In this document: piece after piece, positions 44,615 through 54,497 of the stretch
How the letters are laid out: the number at the start of each line of letters is the position of its first letter
How positions within the stretch are numbered: position 1 is the stretch's first letter
Made by a program: the position numbers and the translations under genes
Source: Prevotellaceae bacterium
GTDB lineage: Bacteria; Bacteroidota; Bacteroidia; Bacteroidales; Bacteroidaceae
DNA length: 64,000 nt
Direction: 5' to 3'
NCBI GenBank assembly: GCA_028723525.1
Contig: JAQYET010000023.1
Span: 160,840-224,839 of the forward strand
Notes under the pieces: generated by a model
The model's input: the letters and a program-made list of their open reading frames with translations, nothing else
Told to the model about the DNA's origin: nothing
Databases searched by the model: none

Positions 44615-45037
44615 ATGAGCAAGTTTGAAAGCAAAATAAAGCAGGTGCCGTATCCCCGGAAGAACGTCTTCGACATGCTTAGCGACCTCAACAACATCGA
44701 GCGCGTGCGCAACCGCATACCGGAGGACAAGATAAAAGACCTCAGTTTCGACAGCGACAGCGTGTCGATATCTTCTCCTTTAGGTCCGGTGACGCTGCGA
44801 GTGGTGGAACGCGACGAACCGAAATGCGTGAAGTTTGAGACCGAGAAGTCGCCCGTGCCGATGAATCTGTGGATACAGATGCTGCCGACAAGCGACACCG
44901 AGTCGAAACTGAAGGTGACAATAAGTGCCGAACTGCCTTTCTTCATGGCGGCAATGGCAAAGAAACCGCTCGAGGAAGCGGTGGAGAAAATTGCCGAAGC
45001 ACTGTCGATGATTCCTTACGACACCGCAAACCCATAA
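44615..45037 (+). CDS. SRPBCC family protein
   Basis: A 140-residue soluble protein of the START/SRPBCC ligand-binding fold: it starts ESKIKQVPYPRKNVFDMLSD, has the Asp/Asn-rich LNNIERVRNRIPEDK and a long C-terminal helix (KPLEEAVEKIAEALSMI). The ligand is unknown. The pyrE-SRPBCC pairing is common in Bacteroidetes, but I know of no demonstrated link. Probably cotranscribed with pyrE and the next lipoprotein. Confidence 0.85.
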   Translation: MSKFESKIKQVPYPRKNVFDMLSDLNNIERVRNRIPEDKIKDLSFDSDSVSISSPLGPVTLRVVERDEPKCVKFETEKSPVPMNLWIQMLPTSDTESKLKVTISAELPFFMAAMAKKPLEEAVEKIAEALSMIPYDTANP

Positions 45038-45049
45038 TCCTTTGAGCCT

Positions 45050-45625
45050 ATGAAGCATACTTCCGTAGCACTGCTCACGGCGGCATTGCTGGCACTCCTG
45101 ACGGCAGCCTGCAGCAACAGCGAGTTTGAGTTCAGCTCTCACCGCTGCTACCTTATATTCGACAACGCCGAGCATAACGACCCGACACTGGCAAGTGCGC
45201 TCGTGGCAGCATCGCCCGGAACGTTCTGCCGTATCAGCATGAGGGGCGAAAAGAAGTTCGGATTTAACAGTAACAGGGGCTTGGAGAGCGAAAGGATGAT
45301 GAACGCAAAGGACGCCTTGCGCACGTGTATCCTCGGAGTGTATAACGAAAGCGGAATTATCGTGGGCTACGGAACACTCGGCGGCGAACTCTGTGCCTAC
45401 GACGCGCAGTGCCCCAACTGCTATGAGGAAAGCAACATGCCCCGCTACATGCTTTCAATGACCGACGCAGGACTGGCGAAATGCAAAACTTGCAAGCGCA
45501 CATACGACATGAACAACGGCGGCATAGTAATAGAAAACGGGCGCGGAAACGACCGAAAGATGATACGCTACCGTGCCTCTTATGCCGACACGGGCATTTC
45601 CAAACTATTGAAAGTCAACAACTGA
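45050..45625 (+). CDS. Lipoprotein with paired CxxC motifs
   Basis: A 191-residue lipoprotein (signal ending LLTAACSNSE, Cys about 21). The C-terminal half contains CPNC and CKTC about 30 residues apart, near AYDAQCPNCYEES and KCKTCKRTYDMNNGG. The spacing and the YDxxxGG ending recall the fold of Rieske domains with the usual His ligands replaced by Cys, that is a rubredoxin or zinc-ribbon-like site. Metal type unknown. Follows the SRPBCC gene by 12 bp. Confidence 0.65.
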   Translation: MKHTSVALLTAALLALLTAACSNSEFEFSSHRCYLIFDNAEHNDPTLASALVAASPGTFCRISMRGEKKFGFNSNRGLESERMMNAKDALRTCILGVYNESGIIVGYGTLGGELCAYDAQCPNCYEESNMPRYMLSMTDAGLAKCKTCKRTYDMNNGGIVIENGRGNDRKMIRYRASYADTGISKLLKVNN

Positions 45626-45675
45626 CAGCACAAAAAACGGCAAAGCGGCGCATGACATATCACATCCTGCCGACC

Positions 45676-45756
45676 AATTTCGCCGATTTCACCGAGCAAT
45701 TTCGCCGATTTCACCGAGCAAATTCGCCGATTTTACCGACCAATTTCGGCGATTTT
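45676..45756. repeat. Phased 22-bp palindrome array, copy 4 (4 units)
   Basis: Units start at 45676, 45698, 45720 and 45742, with spacers ACCGAGC, ACCGAGC and ACCGACC. Units 1 and 2 are identical. It lies in the 440-bp gap before the glutamate fermentation operon. Besides the array and a -7 box at 45966 nothing else was seen there. Confidence 0.85.
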
Positions 45757-45965
45757 ACTCTGCGCTTTAATATTATTCATGCAGCAATACATACCGATAT
45801 GTATTCCAAAGCCGCACCTTTCCCTGTCCTACGTCGCCTCTTCATGATTATTTTTTTACTTTCCCATCGAGACTCTTTATGTCTTTCTGCCCCTCACACT
45901 TACACAAAGATGGTTAATAAAGTTAATTATTGTTTACAAAAACTTATTCCATTGAGAATTATATG

Positions 45966-45973
45966 TACTTTTG
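45966..45973 (+). promoter_or_regulatory. -7 box of the glutamate fermentation operon
   Basis: TACTTTTG fits TAnnTTTG; the -33 box is unclear. Leader about 85 nt, with a small AGGTG-GCAA-CACCT hairpin. Confidence 0.5.
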
Positions 45974-46064
45974 CGGAAACTTATAATACGACGTAGGTGG
46001 CAACACCTTAATACTTATATAATAAAGAATTTTTAACCTTAAAGTAATAATACACTAATTGTAT

Positions 46065-46472
46065 ATGGACAAGAAAACTGTGGTGACCGGAGTTATCGGT
46101 GCCGACGTGCATGCTGTCGGTAACAAAATCCTGTGCTATGCCTTAGAGCAGGCAGGGTTCAATGTTGTTAATCTCGGTGTGATGGTGGCTCAGGAAGAGT
46201 ATATCGCAGCCGCACTCGAGACAAACGCAGACGCGATACTCGTGTCGTCGATGTATGGTCACGGAGAGATTGACTGCAACGGACTGCGCGAAAAGTGCGA
46301 AGAAGCCGGTTTGAAAGACATTCCAATCCTCGCAGGCGGCAACCTCGTTGTGGGAAAACAGAACTTCGAAGACGTGGAAAAACGCTTCAAGGCAATGGGT
46401 TTCACCAAAGTGTACCCTCCCGGAACGCCTTGTGAAACAACAATAGCAGACTTACAGGAGATATTATCATAA
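46065..46472 (+). CDS. glmS: Glutamate mutase subunit S (B12-binding)
   Basis: Small subunit of coenzyme B12-dependent glutamate mutase (methylaspartate mutase), 135 residues. The cobalamin-binding signature is [15 protein letters not shown] with the DxHxxG His that ligates cobalt, followed by [13 protein letters not shown] and [10 protein letters not shown]. With GlmE it rearranges L-glutamate to threo-3-methylaspartate. The ATG at 46065 was taken rather than a TTG two codons earlier. First gene of the operon. Confidence 0.96.
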   Translation: MDKKTVVTGVIGADVHAVGNKILCYALEQAGFNVVNLGVMVAQEEYIAAALETNADAILVSSMYGHGEIDCNGLREKCEEAGLKDIPILAGGNLVVGKQNFEDVEKRFKAMGFTKVYPPGTPCETTIADLQEILS

Positions 46473-46476
46473 AGTC

Positions 46477-47859
46477 ATGAACTACCTGACGGTTGACTTC
46501 GGCAGCACCTATACAAAGGTTACAGCCATAGATTCCGCGTTGGAAAAGGTGGTGGGGACGGCATCTGCCTTCACTACCATAGACACCGACGTGATGGAAG
46601 GGCTGAAGAATGCGTTGCAAAGACTGGAAGAGACTATCGGAGAGTTTAAGTATGACAAACTCCTTTGCTGCAGCAGTGCTGCCGGCGGACTGAAAATGGT
46701 GGCGTTGGGGCTTGTGCCCGAACTCACCGCAAAGGCTGCAAAGATGGCGGCTTCGAGTGCCGGAGCAAAGGTGGTGAAGACCTACTCTTTCGAAATATCG
46801 CAAGCCGAGCAACAGGAAATCCACGACATCAACCCCGACCTCGTGCTGCTCTGCGGAGGAACCGACGGCGGAAACAAGGACGTGATAATCGCCAATGCAA
46901 AACGCTTGTGCGAGGTGAAGCGCAACTTCGCAATCATAGCGGCAGGCAACAAGAGCGCGTCCTACGAACTGGCGGAGATATTCAAGAGTTACGGACGGGA
47001 GTGTGTGATAACCGAGAACGTGATGCCGCAGTTCAACAAGATAAACATACTGCCGGCAAAACAGAAAATCAAAGAACTCTTCATCAGCCGCATCATCGAC
47101 GCAAAGGGGCTCTCGAAGGTGCAGGAGATGTGCGAAAACCAAATTGTGCCGACGCCGCTGGCAGTGCTCACGGGCTGCGAACTGCTGAGCAAGGGGCACG
47201 GCATGGATGCCGGGATTGGCGACCTTATGGCGGTTGACCTCGGCGGTGCCACGACAGATGTTTACTCAATGTCAGACGGCACGCCGACAATAGAGAACGT
47301 GCTCGTGAAAGGTCTGCCCGAACCATACAGCAAACGCTCGGTGGAAGGCGACCTCGGAATGAGATACAGTCTTACCTCGCTCGCCGACGAACTCAACATG
47401 GAAGTGTTCGCTCACGAAATAGGCGTGGAGCAGAAGAAGGTGGAAGAGTGGATAGCAAGGTGTTCCTCGCAACCGTCAACGCTCCCTTCGTGTGCCGAAG
47501 AGGCTAAGATAGAACAGGGATTGGCAAGAAATGCGGTGAGAATTGCGGTGGAACGCCACTGCGGATATTTCGAACCGGCATACACTCCGCTCGGACAGAT
47601 ATTCACACTCACGGGAAAAGACCTCACGCAGGTGCCATACGTGGTGGGAATAGGCGGCTCGATAAAGAACAGCGACAACCCGGAGTGCATCCTCAAGGGC
47701 GCGGAGAGCACAGCCTCTGCCGACATGATGTATGCCAAACCGAAAAATCCAAAATACATGCTCGACAGCAAATACATCTTCGCATCGATGGGACTGCTGA
47801 GCACGGTGGAGCCGAAGTTGGCACTGAAGATATTAAAAGAAGAAATAAAACTTATATAA
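46477..47859 (+). CDS. glmL: Glutamate mutase reactivase / accessory protein
   Basis: A 460-residue ATPase of the actin/Hsp70-like (ASKHA) type, MutL/GlmL family: phosphate loops YLTVDFGSTYTKVTAID and MAVDLGGATTDVYSM, and VVGIGGSIKNS. Family members exchange inactivated cobalamin on glutamate mutase. It lies 4 bp after glmS and 23 bp before glmE, matching the conserved glmS-glmL-glmE order. Confidence 0.95.
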   Translation: MNYLTVDFGSTYTKVTAIDSALEKVVGTASAFTTIDTDVMEGLKNALQRLEETIGEFKYDKLLCCSSAAGGLKMVALGLVPELTAKAAKMAASSAGAKVVKTYSFEISQAEQQEIHDINPDLVLLCGGTDGGNKDVIIANAKRLCEVKRNFAIIAAGNKSASYELAEIFKSYGRECVITENVMPQFNKINILPAKQKIKELFISRIIDAKGLSKVQEMCENQIVPTPLAVLTGCELLSKGHGMDAGIGDLMAVDLGGATTDVYSMSDGTPTIENVLVKGLPEPYSKRSVEGDLGMRYSLTSLADELNMEVFAHEIGVEQKKVEEWIARCSSQPSTLPSCAEEAKIEQGLARNAVRIAVERHCGYFEPAYTPLGQIFTLTGKDLTQVPYVVGIGGSIKNSDNPECILKGAESTASADMMYAKPKNPKYMLDSKYIFASMGLLSTVEPKLALKILKEEIKLI

Positions 47860-47882
47860 TAAATATATTCCTCAGATAACCT

Positions 47883-49346
47883 ATGGAATTAAAAAACCAA
47901 AAAATTTCAGAAGACCAGTTCTTTGCCGAAAGGAAAGAAGTGCTGGCACAGTGGGAGACAGGTAAAGGAGTGGATTTCGAAGAGGCTGTGGCTTATCAGA
48001 AAAGCATAGCCCCGGAGAAACGTTTCGCTGCGAAACTGGCGAAAGCCGTAGAAGAAAAGACGACGCTGATACAGCCTCGTGCAGGTGTGGCTCTGTATGA
48101 AGAGCACACGAAACTGCTGAAGTTCCTCGAAGAGGAGGGCGAAGCAGACCTCCTGCCGTCAACAGTTGACAGCTACACTCGCCTTAATCGCTACACCGAA
48201 GCAGAGGTGGGAATACAGAAAAGCCGCGAAACGGGCAGGTCGATGCTCAACGGTTTCCCCATCGTGAACTACGGTGTCGATATTTGCCGCAGAGTGACCT
48301 CTGCGCTGAAGAGCCCCGTTCAGGTGCGTCACGGAACCCCCGACGCTCGCCTGCTGACCGAAATTTCAATCGCCGGCGGCTTCACTTCGTATGAAGGCGG
48401 CGGTATATCATATAATGTGCCATACTCAAAAAATCACCCGATAGACAAGGTTATCGCACACTGGCAGTATGCCGACCGCCTTGTTGGTATGTATGAGGAA
48501 GCCGGAGTATCGATAAACAGAGAGCCGTTCGGTCCGCTCACCGGTACGCTAATTCCTCCGTGCATCTCTAATGTGGTTGCTGTGATAGAGGCTTTGCTGG
48601 CTGCCACACAGGGAGTTAAAGACCTCACGGTGGGCTACGGACAGTGCGGAAACCTTGTACAGGACGTTGCCGCAATCCGTGCTCTCGACATAATGACACG
48701 CAGATACTTAGACCGCTTCGGCTTCAACGATGCCCGCATCACTACGGTGTTCCACCAGTGGATGGGCGGTTTCCCGCAAGACGAGGCAAAGTCGTTCGGA
48801 GTTATCTCGTGGGGTGCTGCCGCTGCAGCCCTCGCAAAGGCAACCAAGGTTATCGTGAAGACTCCGCACGAGGCAATGGGTGTTCCCACGAAGGAGGCCA
48901 ATGCTGCCGGACTGCGCGCAACGAAGCAGGTTATAAGCATGCTCAAGGACCAGAATTTCCGCGAAGCTCCTGCTGTGGTGGCAGAGAGCGAGATAATCAT
49001 GGCTGAGATGAAGTGCATCCTCGACAAGGTTGAAGAACTGGGTAAGGGTGACTACGCCGTGGGTACGGTGGCTGCTTTCGAAGCCGGCGTAATCGACGTT
49101 CCGTTCGCTCCGAGCAAGTATAACGCAGGAAAGGTGATGCCGGCACGCGATAATTTGGGTGCGGTGAGAATACTCGACCTCGGGCACATGCCGTTCAGCC
49201 AAGACCTCATCGACTTCCACAGAAGCAAGCTGGAGGAGCGCGCCAAGTTCGAAAACCGCCCGGTGAGCTTCCAAATGGTTATAGACGACGTTTATGCCAT
49301 CGGCAAGGGACACCTCGTGGGCAGACCTAGGAGTGCTGACGAATGA
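47883..49346 (+). CDS. glmE: Glutamate mutase subunit E
   Basis: Catalytic subunit of methylaspartate mutase, 487 residues, a TIM barrel that binds glutamate and the adenosyl radical. Typical segments: [64 protein letters not shown] and [18 protein letters not shown]. Length matches the family. Needs GlmS for the cobalamin. Confidence 0.97.
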   Translation: MELKNQKISEDQFFAERKEVLAQWETGKGVDFEEAVAYQKSIAPEKRFAAKLAKAVEEKTTLIQPRAGVALYEEHTKLLKFLEEEGEADLLPSTVDSYTRLNRYTEAEVGIQKSRETGRSMLNGFPIVNYGVDICRRVTSALKSPVQVRHGTPDARLLTEISIAGGFTSYEGGGISYNVPYSKNHPIDKVIAHWQYADRLVGMYEEAGVSINREPFGPLTGTLIPPCISNVVAVIEALLAATQGVKDLTVGYGQCGNLVQDVAAIRALDIMTRRYLDRFGFNDARITTVFHQWMGGFPQDEAKSFGVISWGAAAAALAKATKVIVKTPHEAMGVPTKEANAAGLRATKQVISMLKDQNFREAPAVVAESEIIMAEMKCILDKVEELGKGDYAVGTVAAFEAGVIDVPFAPSKYNAGKVMPARDNLGAVRILDLGHMPFSQDLIDFHRSKLEERAKFENRPVSFQMVIDDVYAIGKGHLVGRPRSADE

Positions 49347-49434
49347 CACATGACCGACTTAGATTTTAAGAATATAGTAGAAGATTTAAAGAATATAGTG
49401 ATTTAAGAATAGTAAACCTTTAATATATCTGAAT

Positions 49435-50673
49435 ATGAAAATTCAAAAAGTAGTGTGCGCACCGGGCAAGACCGGTTTCTTCTTCGACGACCAAAAGGCG
49501 ATTAAGTCAGGCGCAAAGAACGACGGTGCTTTCTATGAAGGCACGCCCGTAACACCCGGTTTCACGTCGGTAAGACAGTCGGGAGAGTCTATTTGTGTGA
49601 TGTTCGTGTTGGAAAACGGAGCCATTGCCTACGGCGACTGTGCCGCTGTGCAGTACTCGGGTGCAGGCGGTCGCGACCCATTGTTCCTCGCAGCCGATTT
49701 CATTCCGGTTATCGAAAAGGAGATTGCTCCACTCTATGAAGGCAAGGAAATCACCTCGTTCCGCGAGATGGCAGACATCGTTGACAAGACAGTAAGCCCC
49801 TCTACCGGCAAGATATATCACACCGCTATACGCTACGGCGTGACACAGGCATGCCTCGACGCCGTTGCAAAGAGCAAGGCGAAGCTCATGGCAGAGGTAA
49901 TTGCCGAGGAGTATGGCACCGAAATATCAAAGAATATCATTCCGATATTCTCACAGTCGGGCGACGACCGCTACATGAATGCCGACAAGATGATAATGAA
50001 ATCGGCAGACGTGTTGCCGCACGCTCTCTTCAACCACGTGGAGACAAAGGTGGGACTCAAGGGCGAGAAGATTAAGGAATACGTGGAGTGGCTCCGCAAC
50101 CGCATCATCAAACTGCGCCCCTGCGAGTGCTACAACCCGACAATACACATCGACGTATATGGCACACTGGGCATCGTTTTCAACAACGATTTCGAGGCAA
50201 TAGCAAAATATGTCGGCGAGGTTGCAGAAATAGCAAAACCGTTCCGCCTGAGAGTTGAAGGTCCGGTTGACATGGGTGAGAAGCAGGCTCAGATAGAAGC
50301 CCTTGCAGCAATACGCGCAGCAATGGATCGCGACGGCATCGAGGCAGAAATAGTTGCCGACGAATGGTGTAACACATTGGAAGACATCAAGGACTTCACC
50401 GAGAAAAAGGCCGGTCACATGGCACAGATAAAGACCCCCGACCTCGGAGGTATCAACAACACCATAGAGGCTGTCATCTACTGCAAGAAGAACAACATGG
50501 GTGCTTACCTCGGCGGTACATGCAACGAGACAAACCGCTCGGCAGAGATATGCGCACACATCGCAATGGCTACATCGCCTGTTCAGTATCTGGCAAAGCC
50601 GGGTATGGGCGTTGACGAAGGCTATATGATTGTGTTCAACGAGATGAGTCGCATACTCGCACTGACAAAATAA
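49435..50673 (+). CDS. mal: Methylaspartate ammonia-lyase
   Basis: Deaminates threo-3-methylaspartate to mesaconate; 412 residues of the enolase superfamily. Motifs: HVETKVGLKGEKI with the catalytic lysine region, YNPTIHIDVYGTLG, RVEGPVDM, IVADEWCNTLED (metal ligands) and IKTPDLGGINNTIEAVIYC with the second catalytic Lys. It is the second step of the methylaspartate pathway and lies between glmE and the AtuA gene. Confidence 0.97.
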   Translation: MKIQKVVCAPGKTGFFFDDQKAIKSGAKNDGAFYEGTPVTPGFTSVRQSGESICVMFVLENGAIAYGDCAAVQYSGAGGRDPLFLAADFIPVIEKEIAPLYEGKEITSFREMADIVDKTVSPSTGKIYHTAIRYGVTQACLDAVAKSKAKLMAEVIAEEYGTEISKNIIPIFSQSGDDRYMNADKMIMKSADVLPHALFNHVETKVGLKGEKIKEYVEWLRNRIIKLRPCECYNPTIHIDVYGTLGIVFNNDFEAIAKYVGEVAEIAKPFRLRVEGPVDMGEKQAQIEALAAIRAAMDRDGIEAEIVADEWCNTLEDIKDFTEKKAGHMAQIKTPDLGGINNTIEAVIYCKKNNMGAYLGGTCNETNRSAEICAHIAMATSPVQYLAKPGMGVDEGYMIVFNEMSRILALTK

Positions 50674-50734
50674 ACGTGCTTCATCCGCAAGATAAGCGAA
50701 GGGCAAACATAAAAAAATTAAAGCACAAGAAGAA

Positions 50735-52114
50735 ATGGAAGAGATGAGAATACTCTCCCCCACCGCGATACTCGGATACGGATTTCCGCTGGAGTCGTTC
50801 GTGGAGGGAATGAAACGCAATCCGCACGTGATAGCCGTTGATGCCGGTTCGTCAGACCCGGGACCATACTATCTCGGTGCAGGAAAGTCGTTCACCGACC
50901 GCAACTCGGTGAAGAGAGACCTCGAAATAATGATACCCGCCGGCATAGAGGCAAAAATTCCCGTGATAGTGGGAACGGCGGGAGGCTCAGGTGCGAGACC
51001 TCACGTTGAGTTCGTGCTCGACATCGTGCGTGAGATTGCTGCCGAAAAGAAACTTTCTTTCAAAATGGCTGTGATACAGTCGGAGTTCGAAAAGGACTTC
51101 ATAAAGGAAAACCTGCGCAACGGAAAGGTTACTCCGCTCGCTCCGGCAAAGCCTATCACCGAGAAAGATGTTGACGAGGCAGTGCACATCGTGGCTCAGA
51201 TTGGCGAACAGCCTTACATCAACGCGCTCGAGGAAGGTGCCGACGTAATCATCGCCGGACGCTCTTACGACCCATCGGTATTTGCCGCTCTCGCCGTGAA
51301 AGAAGGCTTCGACAAGGGACTCGCGATACACTTGGGCAAGATACTGGAATGTGCTGCAATATGCGCTCTGCCCGGAAGTGGAAGCGACTGCATGTTCGGA
51401 TACCTGCACAAGGACGACTTCGTGCTCGAACCTCTGTCGCCACTGCGCAAGTGTACCACACTGTCTATCGCAGCACACACTCTCTACGAGAAGACAAATC
51501 CATACGTACTGCCGGGTCCCGGAGGAGCAATCAACCTGCACGAGTCTAAGTTCGAGCAGATTGACGACAACAAAGTGCGTGTATCGGGCAGCAAGTTCGT
51601 GCCCACCGAACAGTATTTCGTGAAACTCGAAGGCGTGCGTCGCGTGGGCTATCGCACCATGTCTCCCGCGGCAGTTAAAGACCCCGTGATGATTTCCAAG
51701 ATAGACAGTATCGTGAAAAGCGTCAGGGAACGTGTGGAGAACAACTTCGAGAAGTTTGGCATTACCGACTTCTTCCTCGACTTCAAAATCTACGGCAAGA
51801 GGGGCGTAATGGCTATGTTCAACGGTCTGGAGGAGTCACATTCCGACGAATTACTCATCATCATTGAAGCCGTTGCCGACTCACAGGAGACCGCAAACAC
51901 AATTTGCAGCTTCGCACGCAGCACGATGCTCCACTTCGGTTACGAGGGACGCATCTCCACTGCCGGCAATCTCGCATTCCCGTTCTCACCGTCTGACTGC
52001 AAGATGGGCGAGGTGTTCGAGTTCAATATCTATCACCTGTTGCAGGTGGACGACCCCGTAAGCCTCTTCCCGATAGACTATGTGACATTCAATCACGGAG
52101 TAAGCAACTGTTAA
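50735..52114 (+). CDS. AtuA/DUF1446 family protein
   Basis: A 459-residue cytoplasmic protein of the acyclic terpene utilisation AtuA family (DUF1446). Typical features: AVDAGSSDPGPYYLGAGKSF near the N-terminus, VGTAGGSGARPHVEFVLDI, IIAGRSYDPSVFAALA and CAALPGSG-like CAICALPGSGSDC. The biochemical activity is not known to me. It is followed 11 bp later by the small DUF4387 protein, its frequent partner. Within this operon it may act on mesaconate or citramalate; this is inference from position. Confidence 0.85.
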   Translation: MEEMRILSPTAILGYGFPLESFVEGMKRNPHVIAVDAGSSDPGPYYLGAGKSFTDRNSVKRDLEIMIPAGIEAKIPVIVGTAGGSGARPHVEFVLDIVREIAAEKKLSFKMAVIQSEFEKDFIKENLRNGKVTPLAPAKPITEKDVDEAVHIVAQIGEQPYINALEEGADVIIAGRSYDPSVFAALAVKEGFDKGLAIHLGKILECAAICALPGSGSDCMFGYLHKDDFVLEPLSPLRKCTTLSIAAHTLYEKTNPYVLPGPGGAINLHESKFEQIDDNKVRVSGSKFVPTEQYFVKLEGVRRVGYRTMSPAAVKDPVMISKIDSIVKSVRERVENNFEKFGITDFFLDFKIYGKRGVMAMFNGLEESHSDELLIIIEAVADSQETANTICSFARSTMLHFGYEGRISTAGNLAFPFSPSDCKMGEVFEFNIYHLLQVDDPVSLFPIDYVTFNHGVSNC

Positions 52115-52125
52115 AAGCAACGATT

Positions 52126-52446
52126 ATGCAGAAATATAATTTGATAGATGTGGCATCAGTCATAAGGAGTAAGAACTCGGGGCCATACGAATTGACCTTC
52201 GATATAATCTTCAAGGACTTCGACATTTACAACAAAGTGAAGGCTGCCCAAATCTTCAACAACAAGATGTTCGCCACATTATATAATATAAAAGAGGAGG
52301 ACATCATCAACATAGTGCACTTCGATCCTGCCAAGGCGATAAAGATTACGATAGTACGTCCTATCCCATCGGGGGCTCTCGGAGAGACAGACGTGTACGG
52401 CGCACAGCAACATGTGCCCCTCATGAAGAGTTCGTTTGAACTTTAA
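52126..52446 (+). CDS. DUF4387 protein
   Basis: A 106-residue soluble protein: LIDVASVIRSKNSGPYELTF, IFKDFDIYNKVKAAQIF and the C-terminal ETDVYGAQQHVPLM. DUF4387 proteins are either fused to or encoded next to AtuA proteins, so it is probably the small subunit of that complex. Function unknown. Confidence 0.88.
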   Translation: MQKYNLIDVASVIRSKNSGPYELTFDIIFKDFDIYNKVKAAQIFNNKMFATLYNIKEEDIINIVHFDPAKAIKITIVRPIPSGALGETDVYGAQQHVPLMKSSFEL

Positions 52447-52542
52447 TACTTTCAAAGCCTTTCCTCGGTTATTATGCTTTTGCCTTGTTAGCATTGCCGG
52501 AGGGAAGGCTTTTTCCACCTCATCATCGCTTTAGAAAAGCCT

Positions 52543-53487
52543 ATGATTAACCCTCTTCAGAAATATCTCATCGCATCGCAGTACTATGCACCGCGCGGAA
52601 AGGAGCGTCTCATCTTCCTCGGTGAGCACATATCGCAACGCCACCTGCAGTTCACCGACCGACTGATAGGAATAGTCGGTGACGCCGGTTCGGGCAAGTC
52701 GTCGCTGATAAAGGGAATGTTCCCGGGGCTCGAACTGTCTAACGACGACGACATAATAAACCCACGGAAGATAATGTTGGCACGCGAAACCATCGCGCTC
52801 AACGAGGTCCGCGAGGCAGCAACGTTCCATCTCGACATACGCTTCATGCAGGGATTTCTGCAGATGTACGAGATTGCAGACTTCATAAAAACACTGCTTG
52901 AACACAAGAAGAGGGTCATCATCGAGCATTTCAACCTCATACACAAAGCCCTCGGCATCAATGCCGACATCATTGTGGGCATCGGCGAGGAGATAATAGT
53001 GACCCGGCCGAGCGTTTTCGGACCGCTTCCGGAAAGCATCTACGAGATAGTGCACAGGTCGCTTAAATACAGAAAAATGGCTCACTCGGCAGAGGAAATA
53101 ACACGACTCGTGCTTCAGGAGTGCTGCAACATCAACCATGACCACTATTACTTCTCCGATGTGCGCAACGGTTTCGTGATGAAGTTCTACAAGAAAGAAG
53201 ACTTAGACATAGTAGCACTTGAGGCAACGGTGAAGAGCATAATCGACCAATCGCTGCCTGTTGCCTACTATGACGAGGACCATATCAAGATTGGAGAGAA
53301 AATCGTTGACTGTGACGGACCGCGCCTACAGGTGAAAAACACTTCGGAGATAAAGCACTTCTCGCTCGTGAAGGAACTCATACACGACCCCGAGACCGAT
53401 ACTTATTGCCTCGTAGGGGTGATAGACGAGAACACCGAAAACATCAAGAACAGGAATACACAGTACTTCCTTACGAGAGACGATTAG
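52543..53487 (+). CDS. P-loop kinase-like protein in the glutamate operon
   Basis: A 314-residue cytoplasmic protein with a Walker A motif GIVGDAGSGKSSLIKGMFPG near residues 43-62, a Walker-B-like stretch RVIIEHFNLIHKA about 125-137, and a C-terminal part (about 185-314) with HDHYYFSDVRNGFVMKFY and IKIGEKIVDCDGPRLQV. It is not obviously any standard kinase. The C-terminal part faintly recalls the second domain of ThrRS/AlaRS-type proteins, as in the 22148 nucleoside kinase; that is uncertain. It sits between DUF4387 and the fumarase-like genes and is likely part of the pathway or its control. Confidence 0.75.
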   Translation: MINPLQKYLIASQYYAPRGKERLIFLGEHISQRHLQFTDRLIGIVGDAGSGKSSLIKGMFPGLELSNDDDIINPRKIMLARETIALNEVREAATFHLDIRFMQGFLQMYEIADFIKTLLEHKKRVIIEHFNLIHKALGINADIIVGIGEEIIVTRPSVFGPLPESIYEIVHRSLKYRKMAHSAEEITRLVLQECCNINHDHYYFSDVRNGFVMKFYKKEDLDIVALEATVKSIIDQSLPVAYYDEDHIKIGEKIVDCDGPRLQVKNTSEIKHFSLVKELIHDPETDTYCLVGVIDENTENIKNRNTQYFLTRDD

Positions 53488-53541
53488 CAGAAACACGCCA
53501 CCGACAGCAGGCAGTGGCTATCCCTTTAAACAAAAAACATA

Positions 53542-54384
53542 ATGAGAGAAATAAAAGCAACAGAGATAACACAGCTCGTAGAGAAACTCTGTATAGAGGC
53601 TTGCTACGTGCTGTCTGACGATATTTACTGCGGACTGAAGCAACGCTCGGCAGCAGAGAAATCGCCACTTGGAAAACAAATCATCGACACCATTGTCGAG
53701 AATGCAGACATTGCGCGCAACGAGCGTTGCCCAATCTGTCAAGACACCGGCATGACGGTGGTATTCGTAGAGATGGGACAGGAGGTCCATGTGACCGAAG
53801 GCTTCATCGAAGACGCCATAAACCAAGGCGTGAGACAGGGTTACACAAAGGGCTATCTGCGCAAATCGGTGGTGAAAGACCCTATCGACCGTGTCAACAC
53901 CGGCGATAACACACCGGCAATAATACACTACGAAATTGTTAAGGGCGACACCTTCCGCATCATCGTTTCGCCCAAAGGGTTTGGCAGCGAGAACAAAAGC
54001 GGACTGAAGATGCTCACCCCGAGTGCCGGTATTCCGGGCATAAAGAAATTCATCATCGACACCATCGCCACAGCCGGAGGCAACCCTTGCCCGCCGATAA
54101 TTGTCGGAGTGGGCATCGGCGGGACAATGGAACGCGCAGCCTACCTAAGCAAGAAGGCACTGCTGCGCCCCGTGGGAAGTCACAGCGAGAACGAAACCGT
54201 GGCACGGTTGGAGAACGAACTGCTCGAAGAAATCAACCGTCTGGGCATCGGACCGTGCGGATTTGGCGGAACAACGACGGCTCTCGCCGTTAACATACTC
54301 ACCAACGCCACCCATATCGCAGGTCTTCCGGTGTCGGTGAACATAGGCTGCCACGCCACAAGACACGCCGAGGGCGAACTTTAA
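53542..54384 (+). CDS. Class I fumarase-family hydratase, alpha subunit
   Basis: A 280-residue Fe-S hydro-lyase alpha subunit: NERCPICQDTGMTVVF has the cluster cysteines, then GFGSENKSGLKMLTPS, GVGIGGTMERAAYLSKKAL, GPCGFGGTTTALAVNI and VSVNIGCHATRHAEGEL. Family members hydrate fumarate, tartrate or mesaconate. In this operon hydration of mesaconate to citramalate is the natural role; fumarase proper is the alternative. The beta subunit follows after an unusual 148-bp gap. Confidence 0.92.
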   Translation: MREIKATEITQLVEKLCIEACYVLSDDIYCGLKQRSAAEKSPLGKQIIDTIVENADIARNERCPICQDTGMTVVFVEMGQEVHVTEGFIEDAINQGVRQGYTKGYLRKSVVKDPIDRVNTGDNTPAIIHYEIVKGDTFRIIVSPKGFGSENKSGLKMLTPSAGIPGIKKFIIDTIATAGGNPCPPIIVGVGIGGTMERAAYLSKKALLRPVGSHSENETVARLENELLEEINRLGIGPCGFGGTTTALAVNILTNATHIAGLPVSVNIGCHATRHAEGEL

Positions 54385-54398
54385 CAGATATATCATTG

Positions 54399-54497
54399 GG
54401 AGTTAAGGACACGGGTAGAGCCGTGGATAAGACAATAATACATGTGAAAAGTTTAAACCGAAAGGTTCCAGTCTGAACTTCACGGCTCCCCGACTCC
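54399..54497 (+). other. Structured RNA candidate inside the hydratase operon
   Basis: Between the alpha and beta genes: GGAGT/ACTCC (54399-54403, 54493-54497), GAGCCGTG/CACGGCTC (54418-54425, 54481-54488), a GNRA hairpin AACC-GAAA-GGTT (54456-54467), and GTGAA..GTT/AACTTCAC (54444-54453, 54476-54483), which competes with the second stem over CAC. No T-run. It could be a processing site, an attenuator or a cis-regulatory RNA. Confidence 0.45.
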
